The translations under genes and the position numbers were made by a program. A stretch of 64,000 bases of DNA from Hydrogenophaga intermedia. GTDB taxonomy: Bacteria; Pseudomonadota; Gammaproteobacteria; Burkholderiales; Burkholderiaceae_C. The notes below the pieces were generated by a model. It ran no database searches, was not told the origin of the DNA, and was given only the letters and a program-made list of their open reading frames with translations. Of the stretch, positions 1-8,001 are shown one piece after another. Within the stretch, counting starts at the first letter, position 1, and each line of letters starts with the position of its first letter. The stretch covers positions 1 to 64,000 of the forward strand of contig NZ_CCAE010000009.1 in NCBI RefSeq assembly GCF_000723405.1, written 5' to 3'.

Positions 1-133
1 CGATCTACCAACACCACCTCCGCGCCAGTGCTAGCTTTTCGTACCGTCACTTATTGCACTGAAAACGAGGAGACCCCCTTTGGGTTCGGCCGTTTCGTGC
101 GCTGCGGATCGCGGCGTGCGGTGGAGCACTGTC

Positions 134-1093
134 ATGAAATTTTCCTCTCTCATCGCCTGGGACGGTGTACCCCTGCGCGAGTCAAGCAGCTCGCCTGCGT
201 ACACACGAGCGCACGATCCCCCCGCGCCGCCGTGGCTGCTGGTGTTGACCACGCTGTCGGCGTTGACCGGCGACCACCTCGGCAAGGTGGCGCGCATTGC
301 CAAGGCCATGGGCGCGGGCGTGCGGCTCGCGTACTACGCGGGCGAGCGTCCCACGGGGCTGGTGAATCCGCTGGCGCGGCTGGCGCAGCGCGCGCGCTTC
401 GTGCGCCGCCAGCACGCCATCGACGTGGAGGTGGTCGCGCACGAGGTTCGCGGGCGCCGCGAACTCCTGCGCCTGTCCCGCGCGGCCAGCCTTACCTGCC
501 TGTTGGACGCCAACGAACGGCCCGAACGCCCGCGCCTGGGCCCCGACCTCCTGTCGGTGCTGCTGCGCGAGGGCCAGGGACCGCTGTGGGTGGTGCACGG
601 CGCGGACGAGCCCGATGCCACCCTGCTGTCTTGCTTCGCCCGCACCACGCCGGTGGAGCGTGAGCTGATGCACTGGGCGCGCGTGTTCGCCCAGGGGCGC
701 ACCGTGCAACTGGTGCATGTACTGCAGACCACGGCACCGCCGCCCGACGTGCGCGACGCCGTCGAGATGACGGTGTTCGACCACGTGTTCCGCCAGTTGC
801 GCGTGCAGGCCTTCCAGGCGCTGGACGTGGTGTCCGCACCCCTGCGCGCGGCCGGCTGCGACATGGCGTTCGCTGTGCTGATGGGCGACGTCAACGAGCG
901 CATGCACCAGCACGTGCAGGCCGTGCGGCCCGGGCTGGTGCTGATCGGCCACCGCTGGCGGCCCTGGTCGCTGGGCGCCGCGCGCACGCGCGTGCAAGCC
1001 TTCGCGGCGCAAGGCGCCGACGCGCTGGTGGTGCCGCTGCCGCGTGGGCCTTGGTGGTCGTGGATCGCGCGGGCGATCGGTTGGCGGGGGTGA
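134..1093 (+). CDS. Universal stress protein (UspA) family protein
   Basis: The 319-residue product fits the length of a tandem-domain Usp protein. The C-terminal half is the clearest part: a segment ending in RPGLVLIGHR followed by a stretch ending ADALVVPLP matches the nucleotide-binding end of Usp folds, where a G-x(2)-G-like turn is followed by the last beta strand. The N-terminal half begins a similar fold (LLVLTTLSALTGDH). Usp proteins are cytoplasmic and usually contribute to stress or energy-limitation survival; the specific role here is unknown. ATG 134 is preferred because GGAG lies 8 bases upstream; an in-frame ATG at 80 has no such support. The stop codon overlaps a possible GTG start of the next gene, suggesting translational coupling. 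Confidence 0.7.
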   Translation: MKFSSLIAWDGVPLRESSSSPAYTRAHDPPAPPWLLVLTTLSALTGDHLGKVARIAKAMGAGVRLAYYAGERPTGLVNPLARLAQRARFVRRQHAIDVEVVAHEVRGRRELLRLSRAASLTCLLDANERPERPRLGPDLLSVLLREGQGPLWVVHGADEPDATLLSCFARTTPVERELMHWARVFAQGRTVQLVHVLQTTAPPPDVRDAVEMTVFDHVFRQLRVQAFQALDVVSAPLRAAGCDMAFAVLMGDVNERMHQHVQAVRPGLVLIGHRWRPWSLGAARTRVQAFAAQGADALVVPLPRGPWWSWIARAIGWRG

Positions 1094-1098
1094 GCGCG

Positions 1099-1968
1099 AT
1101 GGAACTCTCCAAAGGCTTCGTGAAGGCCAAGAACCCCTGCGCGGACGGCTTTCGCTGGTTCCTGCGCCACCACCCACAAGGCAACGACTACCAGCCGGTG
1201 CTCGACGCTCTGGTGGCCGATGGCCGCGTGGAGGACGCCTGCTGGCTGCTCGCGCAGTTCGGCCCCACGCATGCCGTGCTGCGGCTCGACTCGCTCTCGT
1301 GCGAGGCCATCGTGTTCGCGGGCGCGATCGAGGTGCGCGGCGACATCGACGCCGGCACCCTCGTGCGCGCGGGCCGCGGCATTCGCGCGGGGGGCGCCAT
1401 CCGGGCCGGGCGCGACGTGGTGGCGGGCGAGGCCATCGTGGCCGGCGGCGCCATCGAGGCCGTGTCCATCGACGCCGGTGGCGATCTGCAGGCCACGTCG
1501 GTGACGGCGGACGGCGCGGTACGCGTGGGTGGCCAGTTGCGCTGCGCGCGCGAGTTGGTGTGCCGCCGCGATCTGGACGTGGGCGCGCAGGCCAGCGTGG
1601 GCGGCGTGCTGGTGGTGGATGGCGAGGTGCGCGTGGGCCGCAGCCTGCGTGTGCGCGACACCTTGCGCACCGGCGCCAGCGTGCGCGCCGTTGACGGCGT
1701 GCTGGTGGACGGCACGATCGATTGCGGCGCGCACCTCGACGCTGGCTGGGGCATCAGGGCCGGTGGCCCCATCACCGCGCGCGGCGCGATCCGCGCCGGC
1801 GAAAGCCTGAGCGCCGGGGGCGAGATCACCGCTGGCGCCGGCTACGGCGTGTACGCCGGCCTGTGCGTACAGCGTGAGGACTGGGCCAGCAGCGCGCGCG
1901 TGAGCGCGTCGGCGCGACCCGCCGATCTCCTGAGCGGTTGCTGGGTCGAACCGGTCATGGAGGCCTGA
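1099..1968 (+). CDS. Repeat protein with probable beta-helix (bactofilin-like repeat pattern)
   Basis: After a globular N-terminus of about 70 residues (including FRWFLRHHPQGNDYQPVLDA), the rest of this 289-residue protein is built from short tandem units rich in the pattern A-G-x-I-R-A-G-G. Alternating small and hydrophobic residues at 5-6 residue spacing are typical of stacked beta-helix rungs, as in bactofilins or hexapeptide-repeat proteins. No catalytic residues or signal peptide are visible. It probably forms an operon with the Usp-type gene before it and the GNAT-like gene after it, since gaps are a few bases. A GTG at 1090 would give three more residues. Function unknown; a structural or assembly role is only an inference. 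Confidence 0.6.
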   Translation: MELSKGFVKAKNPCADGFRWFLRHHPQGNDYQPVLDALVADGRVEDACWLLAQFGPTHAVLRLDSLSCEAIVFAGAIEVRGDIDAGTLVRAGRGIRAGGAIRAGRDVVAGEAIVAGGAIEAVSIDAGGDLQATSVTADGAVRVGGQLRCARELVCRRDLDVGAQASVGGVLVVDGEVRVGRSLRVRDTLRTGASVRAVDGVLVDGTIDCGAHLDAGWGIRAGGPITARGAIRAGESLSAGGEITAGAGYGVYAGLCVQREDWASSARVSASARPADLLSGCWVEPVMEA

Positions 1969-1970
1969 GC

Positions 1971-2672
1971 GTGTCTGCGCTCGTCGCTCCAACGGGCTCC
2001 CTGTGGCCGCCCTGGAATCGCACCCCCATGGAACTGCGCATCGACGTGGAACTGCCCGCCGAGGCCGTGGATGCCGACCTGCGCCGCCTGCAGCGGCGGC
2101 TGCGCACGCCGGGCGACGCCTTGCACCGCTGTGCCACGCTGTCTTCGGGACTGCCCGGCCTGGTGCTGCGCCACCGCGAGGCTGACGGCGAGCACTACGT
2201 CTACGTGCAGGACACCACACTGGACCGCCTCGCCGGCTTCACCGTGTTCAACCGCCTGATCGAACTCGACCGGCGCGCCGACCGCGTGCTGCGCGGCCCG
2301 CACTCGCGCTACGCACCGGCCTACCGGCGGCGCGGCGTGGCCAGCGCAGTCTACGGCTGGGCGCTGGACGCTGGCCTCTGCCTCATCAGCGGGCCGCGCC
2401 AGTCGCCCGGCGCGCACGCGCTGTGGCGCGCGCTGGCGCGCCGGCACCCGCTGGGCTTCGTCTCGCTGCGCGACAAGGCCCTGCACTGGCTGGGCACCGA
2501 GGTCGACACGGCGACCCTGGAGGACTTCCACACGCGCATGGTGCTGCTGGGTGCGGGCTGGGACCTGCCGCGCTTCCTGCGCGAATCGCGCTGCACCGGG
2601 GATCAGCGGATCTTCTGCACTTCCAGCGGCAGCACGCGCGAGGCCATGTGGCCCCAGGCGCCGCGCACGTAG
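1971..2672 (+). CDS. GNAT-like acetyltransferase family protein (tentative)
   Basis: A 233-residue protein whose central segment RYAPAYRRRGVASAVYGWAL resembles motif A of GNAT acetyltransferases (R/Q-x-x-G-x-G/A), followed by SPGAHALWRALAR, similar to the C-terminal helix seen in many GNATs. The GTG at 1971 is preferred because GGAGG lies 7 bases upstream; ATG 2028 is the alternative and would give 214 residues. It lies 2 bases after the repeat-protein gene, so the pair are probably co-transcribed. Its last ~70 bases run antisense into the end of the convergent cytochrome gene, so the true C-terminus deserves caution. The substrate cannot be read from the sequence. Confidence 0.5.
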   Translation: MSALVAPTGSLWPPWNRTPMELRIDVELPAEAVDADLRRLQRRLRTPGDALHRCATLSSGLPGLVLRHREADGEHYVYVQDTTLDRLAGFTVFNRLIELDRRADRVLRGPHSRYAPAYRRRGVASAVYGWALDAGLCLISGPRQSPGAHALWRALARRHPLGFVSLRDKALHWLGTEVDTATLEDFHTRMVLLGAGWDLPRFLRESRCTGDQRIFCTSSGSTREAMWPQAPRT

Positions 2673-3865
2673 CTCGCCAGCGCCGCGATCTCAGCGTCCG
2701 ACAGCTCCTGCCCGAACGGCGGCATGCCGAAGGGGGCGGGGTTGCCGGCTGTGGTGGGTGGGAAGCCGCCGCCGATGATCACGCGCACCAGGTTCGCGCT
2801 CGAGGCCATGGTCACCGTGCGGTGTCCCGCCAGCGAGGGGAATTCGGGCTCGCTGCTGACGCCGTTCTCGCCGTGGCACTGCGCGCACTTGGCCGCGTAC
2901 AGGCGCTGGCCCAGCGCCAGCGCCTGAGGCTCGGCGGTCTCGGTGTCGGGCGCAGGCGGCTCCACCACGGGCAGCGACTGCAGGTACAGCCCCATCGCGC
3001 GCAGGTCGGCTTCGTTCAGGTGGCTGGTGCTGCCCGCCACCACCTCGGCCATCGGCCCCATCGTCGCGCCGCGCTCGCCGTGGCCGTCGCGCAGCAGGCG
3101 CACCACCTCGTCCAGCGGCCAGTCCTGCACGCCGGCCTCCTTCGGCGAGGCCAGAGAGGGCGCGTACCAGCCTTGCATGGGGATCTGGCCGCCGCTGAAG
3201 TCGGGCTCGTTCGCGGTGGCGCCCAAGGCGTTGCGTGGCGCGTGGCAGGCCATGCAGTGGCCCAGGCCCAGCGTCAGGTAGGCGCCACGGTTCCATTCGG
3301 CCGGCTGCGTGGTGTCCGGGCGGTACGGCTCGGGCGAGAAGAACAGGGTGCGCCAGGCCACCAGCGCGGCCTGTGTGTCGTAGGGAAAGCGCAGGGTGTG
3401 CGTGCGGTTGGGCTCGCGCACGGGCGGCAGGCTCATCAGGAAGGCGTGCAGCGCGTCGCTGTCATCGCGCGTCACGCGGGCGTAGTCGGGGTAGGGGAAG
3501 GCGGGGTAGAGCAGGCGCCCGTCGCGCGACTGGCCGTGGTGCAGCGCGCGCCAGAAGTCGTCCGCGGTCCAGCGGCCGATGCCGGTCTCGGCGTCGGGCG
3601 TGAGGTTGGACGCGTACACCGTACCGAAGGGCGTGTCGATGCCCTTGCCGCCTGCGTAGGCCGCGCCGCCGCGTTCCGTGTGGCAGGCCGCACAGTTGCC
3701 TGCTCGCGCCAGGTACGCCCCGCGTTCCACGAGTTCGGCGGTGTGCTTCACGTTCGGGCCGGGCTCCACGGGCACCAGCTGGGTGGCGTGCCGCACCCAC
3801 ACGGCCGCTGCGGCCACCAGGCCCAGCAGCAGTGCGGCGGCGATGAGGGGGGTGCGCCGAGTCAT
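2603..3865 (-). CDS. Triheme cytochrome c, dehydrogenase-subunit type
   Basis: The 420-residue product starts with a membrane-anchor or signal helix (LIAAALLLGLVAAAAVWV) and contains three CxxCH heme-binding motifs in order: CAACH near residue 57, CMACH near 208 and CAQCH near 338. Length and spacing match the cytochrome subunit of alcohol, aldehyde or gluconate dehydrogenases, which passes electrons from a periplasmic oxidoreductase to ubiquinone or an oxidase. No dehydrogenase subunit lies beside it, so its donor is unknown. The ATG overlaps the stop of the upstream diheme cytochrome gene (ATGA), showing translational coupling. The end overlaps the convergent GNAT-like gene by 70 bases. Confidence 0.85.
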   Translation of the reverse strand: MTRRTPLIAAALLLGLVAAAAVWVRHATQLVPVEPGPNVKHTAELVERGAYLARAGNCAACHTERGGAAYAGGKGIDTPFGTVYASNLTPDAETGIGRWTADDFWRALHHGQSRDGRLLYPAFPYPDYARVTRDDSDALHAFLMSLPPVREPNRTHTLRFPYDTQAALVAWRTLFFSPEPYRPDTTQPAEWNRGAYLTLGLGHCMACHAPRNALGATANEPDFSGGQIPMQGWYAPSLASPKEAGVQDWPLDEVVRLLRDGHGERGATMGPMAEVVAGSTSHLNEADLRAMGLYLQSLPVVEPPAPDTETAEPQALALGQRLYAAKCAQCHGENGVSSEPEFPSLAGHRTVTMASSANLVRVIIGGGFPPTTAGNPAPFGMPPFGQELSDAEIAALASYVRGAWGHMASRVLPLEVQKIR

Positions 3866-4575
3866 TTCAGCACCTCCGCACTGCCGCAGCGCATCGGCCA
3901 GGGATCGGGCGCGGCGCTGGCGGGCGCGGGCCCACCCGTGACCGGCTGCGACGACAGCCACACCGCCATCGCGCTCACGTCTTGCGGGCTCAGGCGGCGG
4001 GCGATCTCGCCCATGCAGTCGGGCGCGCTGGCCTTGCGCAGGCCGTTGCGCCAGGCGCCGAACTGGCCCAGCAGGTAGTCGCGCGGCAGGCCCAGCAGGC
4101 CGGGCATGGCGGGCTGGATGCCCGTCATGGCCGCCCCGTGGCACGCGGCGCAGGCCGGCACGCCCAGCGCCGCATCGCCCACGCGCACCAGTTGTTCGCC
4201 GCGCGCCAGCACCTCCGGCGGCGCGCCCGTGGTCTGCGGCGCGGGGTAGGGCAGGTCCAGCCCCGCGAAGTAGCCGGCGATGTCGCGCAGGTAGGCGTCG
4301 GACATGTGCTCGACCAGGTGGGTCATCGTGGCGTTGATGCGCCGGCCGTCCCGGAAGTGCAGGAGCTGGTTGTAGAGGTAGCCCGCGGGCTTGCCCGCGA
4401 TGCGCGGGAAGTAGCCCTGGTTGGTGGCGCGGCCGTCCTGGCCGTGGCAGGCCACGCAGGCCAGCATGCGGCGGGCCATCGGGTCCGTGGGCAAGGGGTC
4501 GGCCGCCTGAGCGGCGAGGGCGGGCAGCGCGAGCGCGGCGGCCAGCAGCAGGTGGGGAAGGCTTGGGAATCTCAC
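3862..4575 (-). CDS. Diheme cytochrome c4-like protein
   Basis: A 237-residue exported protein with a clear signal peptide (LLLAAALALPALAAQA) and two CxxCH motifs (CVACHG and CAACHG) about 100 residues apart. Residues such as PRIAGKPAGYLYNQLLHFRDG and PGLLGLPRDYLLGQFGAWRNG, repeated once per domain, are characteristic of the two-domain cytochrome c4 / class I c family. It likely carries electrons in the periplasm. GTG 4575 is chosen because it places the signal peptide at the N-terminus; longer forms add residues with no function. It forms a two-gene operon with the triheme cytochrome and is divergent from the MocR-type regulator, about 97 bases away. Confidence 0.85.
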   Translation of the reverse strand: MRFPSLPHLLLAAALALPALAAQAADPLPTDPMARRMLACVACHGQDGRATNQGYFPRIAGKPAGYLYNQLLHFRDGRRINATMTHLVEHMSDAYLRDIAGYFAGLDLPYPAPQTTGAPPEVLARGEQLVRVGDAALGVPACAACHGAAMTGIQPAMPGLLGLPRDYLLGQFGAWRNGLRKASAPDCMGEIARRLSPQDVSAMAVWLSSQPVTGGPAPASAAPDPWPMRCGSAEVLK

Positions 4576-4672
4576 ACCCAGCACTGTGCGCCAGGCCGGT
4601 GGCCGGCGGTAGGGGCAGATTGCGTTCAAATCGACCGGATCAGCCGAATCAGCGGCCCTTGTTCCATCACCC

Positions 4673-6076
4673 GTGACCATCAAGTACGAAGCGCTCGCCA
4701 ACGACATCGAGGCCCTCATCGCCAGCGGCACCCTGGCCGTCGGTGACCGCCTGCCCTCGGTGCGCGACACCGTGGCCAGCCGCGGCCTGAGCCCGGCCAC
4801 GGTGTTCGAGGCCTACTACCGCCTCGAAGCGCGCGGCCTGGTCGAGGCGCGCCCGCGCGCCGGCTACTTCGTCAAAGCCGTTCCCGCGCCGCGCGAGGAA
4901 CCGCGTGGTGCCACCCCCGTCCGGGGTTCGCACGAGGTCGCCATCCACGACGTGGTGCAGGCCGTGCTCGGCTCGGTGCGCGACCGCCAGGTCGCGCCGC
5001 TGGGCTCGGCCTTTCCCTCGCCCGAGCTGTTCCCGCTGGACCGGCTGGCGCGCGGCATGGGCGCGGCCATGCGCCGGCTCGACCCGCGCCAACTGCTCGA
5101 AGACCTCACGCCCGGCAACGCCGAGCTGCGCCGCCAGATCGCCCTGCGCGGTGTGGCGCAGGGCGTGAACATCGGCGTGGACGAGGTCGTCATCACCAGT
5201 GGCGCCATGGAGGCGCTCACGCTCGGCCTGCAGGCGGTGACGCAGCCCGGCGACGTGGTGGCCATCGAATCGCCCGCGTTCTACGGCTGCCTGCAGACGC
5301 TGGAGCGGCTGCGGCTCAAGGCGGTGGAGGTGGCCACGCACCCGCGCACCGGCGTGCAGGTCGACTCGCTGGCCGAGGTGCTGCAGCGCCACCCGGTGAA
5401 GGCCTGCTGGTTCATGCCCAACTTTCAGAACCCGCTGGGCGCGCTCATGCCCGAGAACGCCAAGCGGGCCATGGTGGAGCTGCTGGCGCGCCACGAGGTG
5501 CCGCTGATCGAGGACGACGTGTACGCCGAGCTGTACTTCGGCGCGCAGCGCCCGCTGCCGGCCAAGGCCTGGGACCGGCGCGGTGGCGTGATGCACTGCA
5601 GCTCGTTCTCCAAATCGCTGGCGCCGGGGTATCGGGTGGGCTGGGTGTCGGCGGGGCGTTTCGCGCCGCAGGTGAACCGGCTCAAGTTCATGAGTACGCT
5701 GGGTGTGTCGGTTCCGGCGCAGCAGGCGGTGCTGCATTTTCTGCAGCACGGCGCGTTCGACAAGCACCTGCGGCAACTGCGCACGGCATTGGCGGCGCGC
5801 CAGCAGCGCGCGCTGCGCGGTATCGAGAAGCACTTTCCCGAGGGCACGCGCGTCACGCGGCCGGAGGGTGGGTATTTCTTGTGGGTGGAGCTGCCCGAAT
5901 CGGTGGACGCCATGGCCTTGCAGCAGGCGGCGCTGGCGCGGCACATCAGCCTGGCGCCGGGGCCGCTGTTCTCGGCCGACCGGCGCTTTCACCACCACGT
6001 GCGCTTGAACGTGGGGCATCCACGGATGGAACAACTGGACGCGGCATTGAAGACGCTGGGGCGGTTGGTGGGGTGA
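4673..6076 (+). CDS. MocR-type transcriptional regulator (GntR HTH plus aminotransferase domain)
   Basis: A 467-residue protein with an N-terminal GntR winged helix (residues ~1-70, including GDRLPSVRDTVASRGLSPAT) fused to a class I/II aminotransferase fold. The PLP-binding lysine is K314 in SSFSKSLAPGYRVGW. MocR/PdxR-family regulators sense an amino compound or PLP itself through this domain. Start is GTG 4673; it is short of a strong Shine-Dalgarno, but it aligns with the family start. It is divergent from the cytochrome c pair, so autoregulation or control of those genes is possible. It could instead be annotated as a PLP-dependent aminotransferase, because the two are hard to separate by sequence. 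Confidence 0.85.
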   Translation: MTIKYEALANDIEALIASGTLAVGDRLPSVRDTVASRGLSPATVFEAYYRLEARGLVEARPRAGYFVKAVPAPREEPRGATPVRGSHEVAIHDVVQAVLGSVRDRQVAPLGSAFPSPELFPLDRLARGMGAAMRRLDPRQLLEDLTPGNAELRRQIALRGVAQGVNIGVDEVVITSGAMEALTLGLQAVTQPGDVVAIESPAFYGCLQTLERLRLKAVEVATHPRTGVQVDSLAEVLQRHPVKACWFMPNFQNPLGALMPENAKRAMVELLARHEVPLIEDDVYAELYFGAQRPLPAKAWDRRGGVMHCSSFSKSLAPGYRVGWVSAGRFAPQVNRLKFMSTLGVSVPAQQAVLHFLQHGAFDKHLRQLRTALAARQQRALRGIEKHFPEGTRVTRPEGGYFLWVELPESVDAMALQQAALARHISLAPGPLFSADRRFHHHVRLNVGHPRMEQLDAALKTLGRLVG

Positions 6077-6104
6077 GGTTTTGTTGGGCTGCTGGGTTGG
6101 TGGT

Positions 6105-6280
6105 GGCCCGAGGCCACCCAGTGTCCTCGGGCCGCATAGGCCCAGGCCCGCCAACACCTGTTGGTGCGCCACTGGGTGGGCGGATCGGGTGACAGGGCGC
6201 TCTGTGTAGCGAAATAAAGGAGGAGGGCGGCGCAGCCGCCCGGGGGACATTCGCGGAACAGAGCGCCCTGGCGCCCGATC
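6105..6280. repeat. Nested inverted repeats between convergent genes (REP-like or bidirectional terminator)
   Basis: Four dyads crowd into this gap. GGCCCGAGG (6105-6113) pairs with CCTCGGGCC (6125-6133). CCACCCAGTG (6114-6123) pairs with CACTGGGTGG (6170-6179). CCAACA and TGTTGG form a small hairpin at 6151-6164. CAGGGCGCTCTGT (6193-6205) pairs with ACAGAGCGCCCTG (6258-6270), extended outward by GATCGGG/CCCGATC at 6183 and 6274-6280, with GGGCGG/CCGCCC inside. No run of T follows, so a simple rho-independent terminator is unlikely; a REP-like palindromic element is more plausible. Confidence 0.55.
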
Positions 6281-6304
6281 CTCGCGAGGTCTTCGCCAGA
6301 AGTC

Positions 6305-6640
6305 TCAAGGAGACAGCACACCCCGAAGCGTCTCCGGCACCGCCCGCTCCGGCAACCGGTGCAGTTGCCCCACCGCCGCCAGAAACCCCTCAAGGTCCGC
6401 CCGCACCGGCCCCAGGTAACGCAGCACCCCCGCCGGTCGCAGGATCGCCACGCTCGGAAACGCGGTGATCTCCAACTCGTCCGCGTCCAGCCCCTCGTCC
6501 TCGATGTCCACCCAGCGCAGCGACTCGGCGGGCAGGCTGTCGGCCACCTCGCGGAAGGCGCGGCACTGCGTGCACCACTCGGCGCAGAGCACCACGACCG
6601 ACACGTCCGGGGGCAAGGAGGGGGTGTGGCTGGAGTCCAT
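6305..6640 (-). CDS. Thioredoxin-family protein
   Basis: A 111-residue protein with the thioredoxin core: VSVVVLCAEWCTQCRAFREV carries the CxxC active site as CTQC, followed by the strand ELEITAFPSVAILRP with the cis-proline in FPSV. This is the length of a single-domain thioredoxin. There is no signal peptide, so it should act in the cytoplasm. The active-site TQ pair differs from the usual GP, so redox potential and partners may differ from TrxA. ATG 6640 is preferred over an upstream ATG at 6679 because the extra residues are unlike thioredoxins. It is convergent with the MocR gene and divergent from the ROK regulator gene. Confidence 0.8.
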   Translation of the reverse strand: MDSSHTPSLPPDVSVVVLCAEWCTQCRAFREVADSLPAESLRWVDIEDEGLDADELEITAFPSVAILRPAGVLRYLGPVRADLEGFLAAVGQLHRLPERAVPETLRGVLSP

Positions 6641-6804
6641 GGGCAGACCACGAGTATCCGATCGACCCGATACCCGCACGGGCTTGACCCCGCTTTGGCC
6701 TTGTTTTGGTCAAAGTTCGGACTTTCCGGGCCGAATTCGACCCACTAGCATCCACCGCAATGTCGCGCCCGGGCTTCCTCGGGCGTCGGCAGAGGAGACA
6801 AGAC

Positions 6805-8001
6805 GTGAGCTGGAAAGGCCTCAAGAACGGCGAAAAGACGCTGCTCGACCACGTGTTCTGGGCGAGCGGGATCTCGCGCGACGCGCTCGCCGCGGCATCC
6901 TCGTTTTCCAAGAGCCGCGCCAACGCCGCCGTGGCCGAGCTGCTGGAACAGGGCCTGCTGGAGCCCACCGGCGAACTCGCCAGCACCGGTGGGCGCCGCG
7001 CCGAAACCCTGCGCCTGAGCCGCAGCCTGGGCGTGCTCATCGGCGTGGCCGTCGGCGCCACCGGCCTGGAAGTCGGCATCCTCAGCCCCGACCTCAGCGT
7101 GCTCGCCCACCACAGCGAACCCGCCGATGTGCGCGATGGCCCCGTGCCCGTGCTCGCGCGCATCCGCGCGCTCATGCGCGAGCTGCTCGCGCAGTGCGGC
7201 GTGTTGCCGCGCCAGGTCATCGCCATCGGCATCGGCCTGCCCGGCCCGGTGGACTTCGACACCGGCCAACTCGTGAACCCGCCGCTCATGCCGCAGTGGG
7301 ACGCCTATTCCATCCGCGACGACATCGCCACCGACTTCGCCGCGCCCGTCTTCGTGGACAACGACGTCAACGTGATGGCGCTGGGCGAGCTCTGGCGCAT
7401 GCAGCGCAGCCTGCAGAACTTCCTGGTGGTGAAGGTGGGCACCGGCATCGGCTGCGGCGTGGTCTGCCACGGGCAGGTCTATCGCGGCGCCAACGGCTCG
7501 GCGGGCGACGTGGGCCACATCTGCGTGGTGCCCGACGGCCCTCGTTGCCACTGCGGCAACCTGGGCTGCGTGGAGGCCATGGCCGCCGGCCCCGCCATTG
7601 CGCGCATGGCCACCGAGGCGGCCGAGGCCGGGCAAAGCCCGCTGCTCGCGCGCCTCATCGCCGAGCGCGGCCCGCTGCGCCTGCAAGACGTGGCCGAGGC
7701 CAGCCGCGCGGGCGACATGGCGGCCAACCAGGTGATGCAGCGCGCCGGTGCCTACGTGGGGCAGATGCTCGCGTCGGTGGTGAACTTCTTCAACCCCTCG
7801 CATGTGTTCATCGGCGGCGGCATCACGCGCGTGGGCCCGCTGTTCCTGGCCGCCGTGCGCCAAAGCGTGTACCACCGCTCGCTCGCGCTCTCCACGCGGC
7901 ACCTGGAGATCCAGTACACGCCGCTGGGCGAGCGCGCCGGGCTCATCGGCGCGGGCGTGCTGGCCATGCAGGAAAGCCTGCGGCGGATGGAGGTGGAATG
8001 A
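6805..8001 (+). CDS. ROK-family transcriptional regulator
   Basis: A 398-residue protein with an N-terminal winged helix-turn-helix (residues ~8-60, ASSFSKSRANAAVAELLEQG) followed by a ROK sugar-kinase-like domain. Visible signatures are VFVDNDVNVMALGE and the zinc-binding CHCGNLGCVEA near residue 250. Many regulators of this type bind a sugar and repress the neighbouring transport operon. GTG 6805 is preferred because GAGGAGA lies 6-8 bases upstream; an ATG at 6760 is also in frame. The stop overlaps the ATG of the sugar ABC ATPase, which makes local control of this operon very likely. Confidence 0.88.
   Translation: MSWKGLKNGEKTLLDHVFWASGISRDALAAASSFSKSRANAAVAELLEQGLLEPTGELASTGGRRAETLRLSRSLGVLIGVAVGATGLEVGILSPDLSVLAHHSEPADVRDGPVPVLARIRALMRELLAQCGVLPRQVIAIGIGLPGPVDFDTGQLVNPPLMPQWDAYSIRDDIATDFAAPVFVDNDVNVMALGELWRMQRSLQNFLVVKVGTGIGCGVVCHGQVYRGANGSAGDVGHICVVPDGPRCHCGNLGCVEAMAAGPAIARMATEAAEAGQSPLLARLIAERGPLRLQDVAEASRAGDMAANQVMQRAGAYVGQMLASVVNFFNPSHVFIGGGITRVGPLFLAAVRQSVYHRSLALSTRHLEIQYTPLGERAGLIGAGVLAMQESLRRMEVE

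Noticed and set aside
28-663. Open frame beginning at 28 on the plus strand
   Set aside because: Overlaps the Usp-type gene in another frame and shows Arg/Pro-rich shadow composition.
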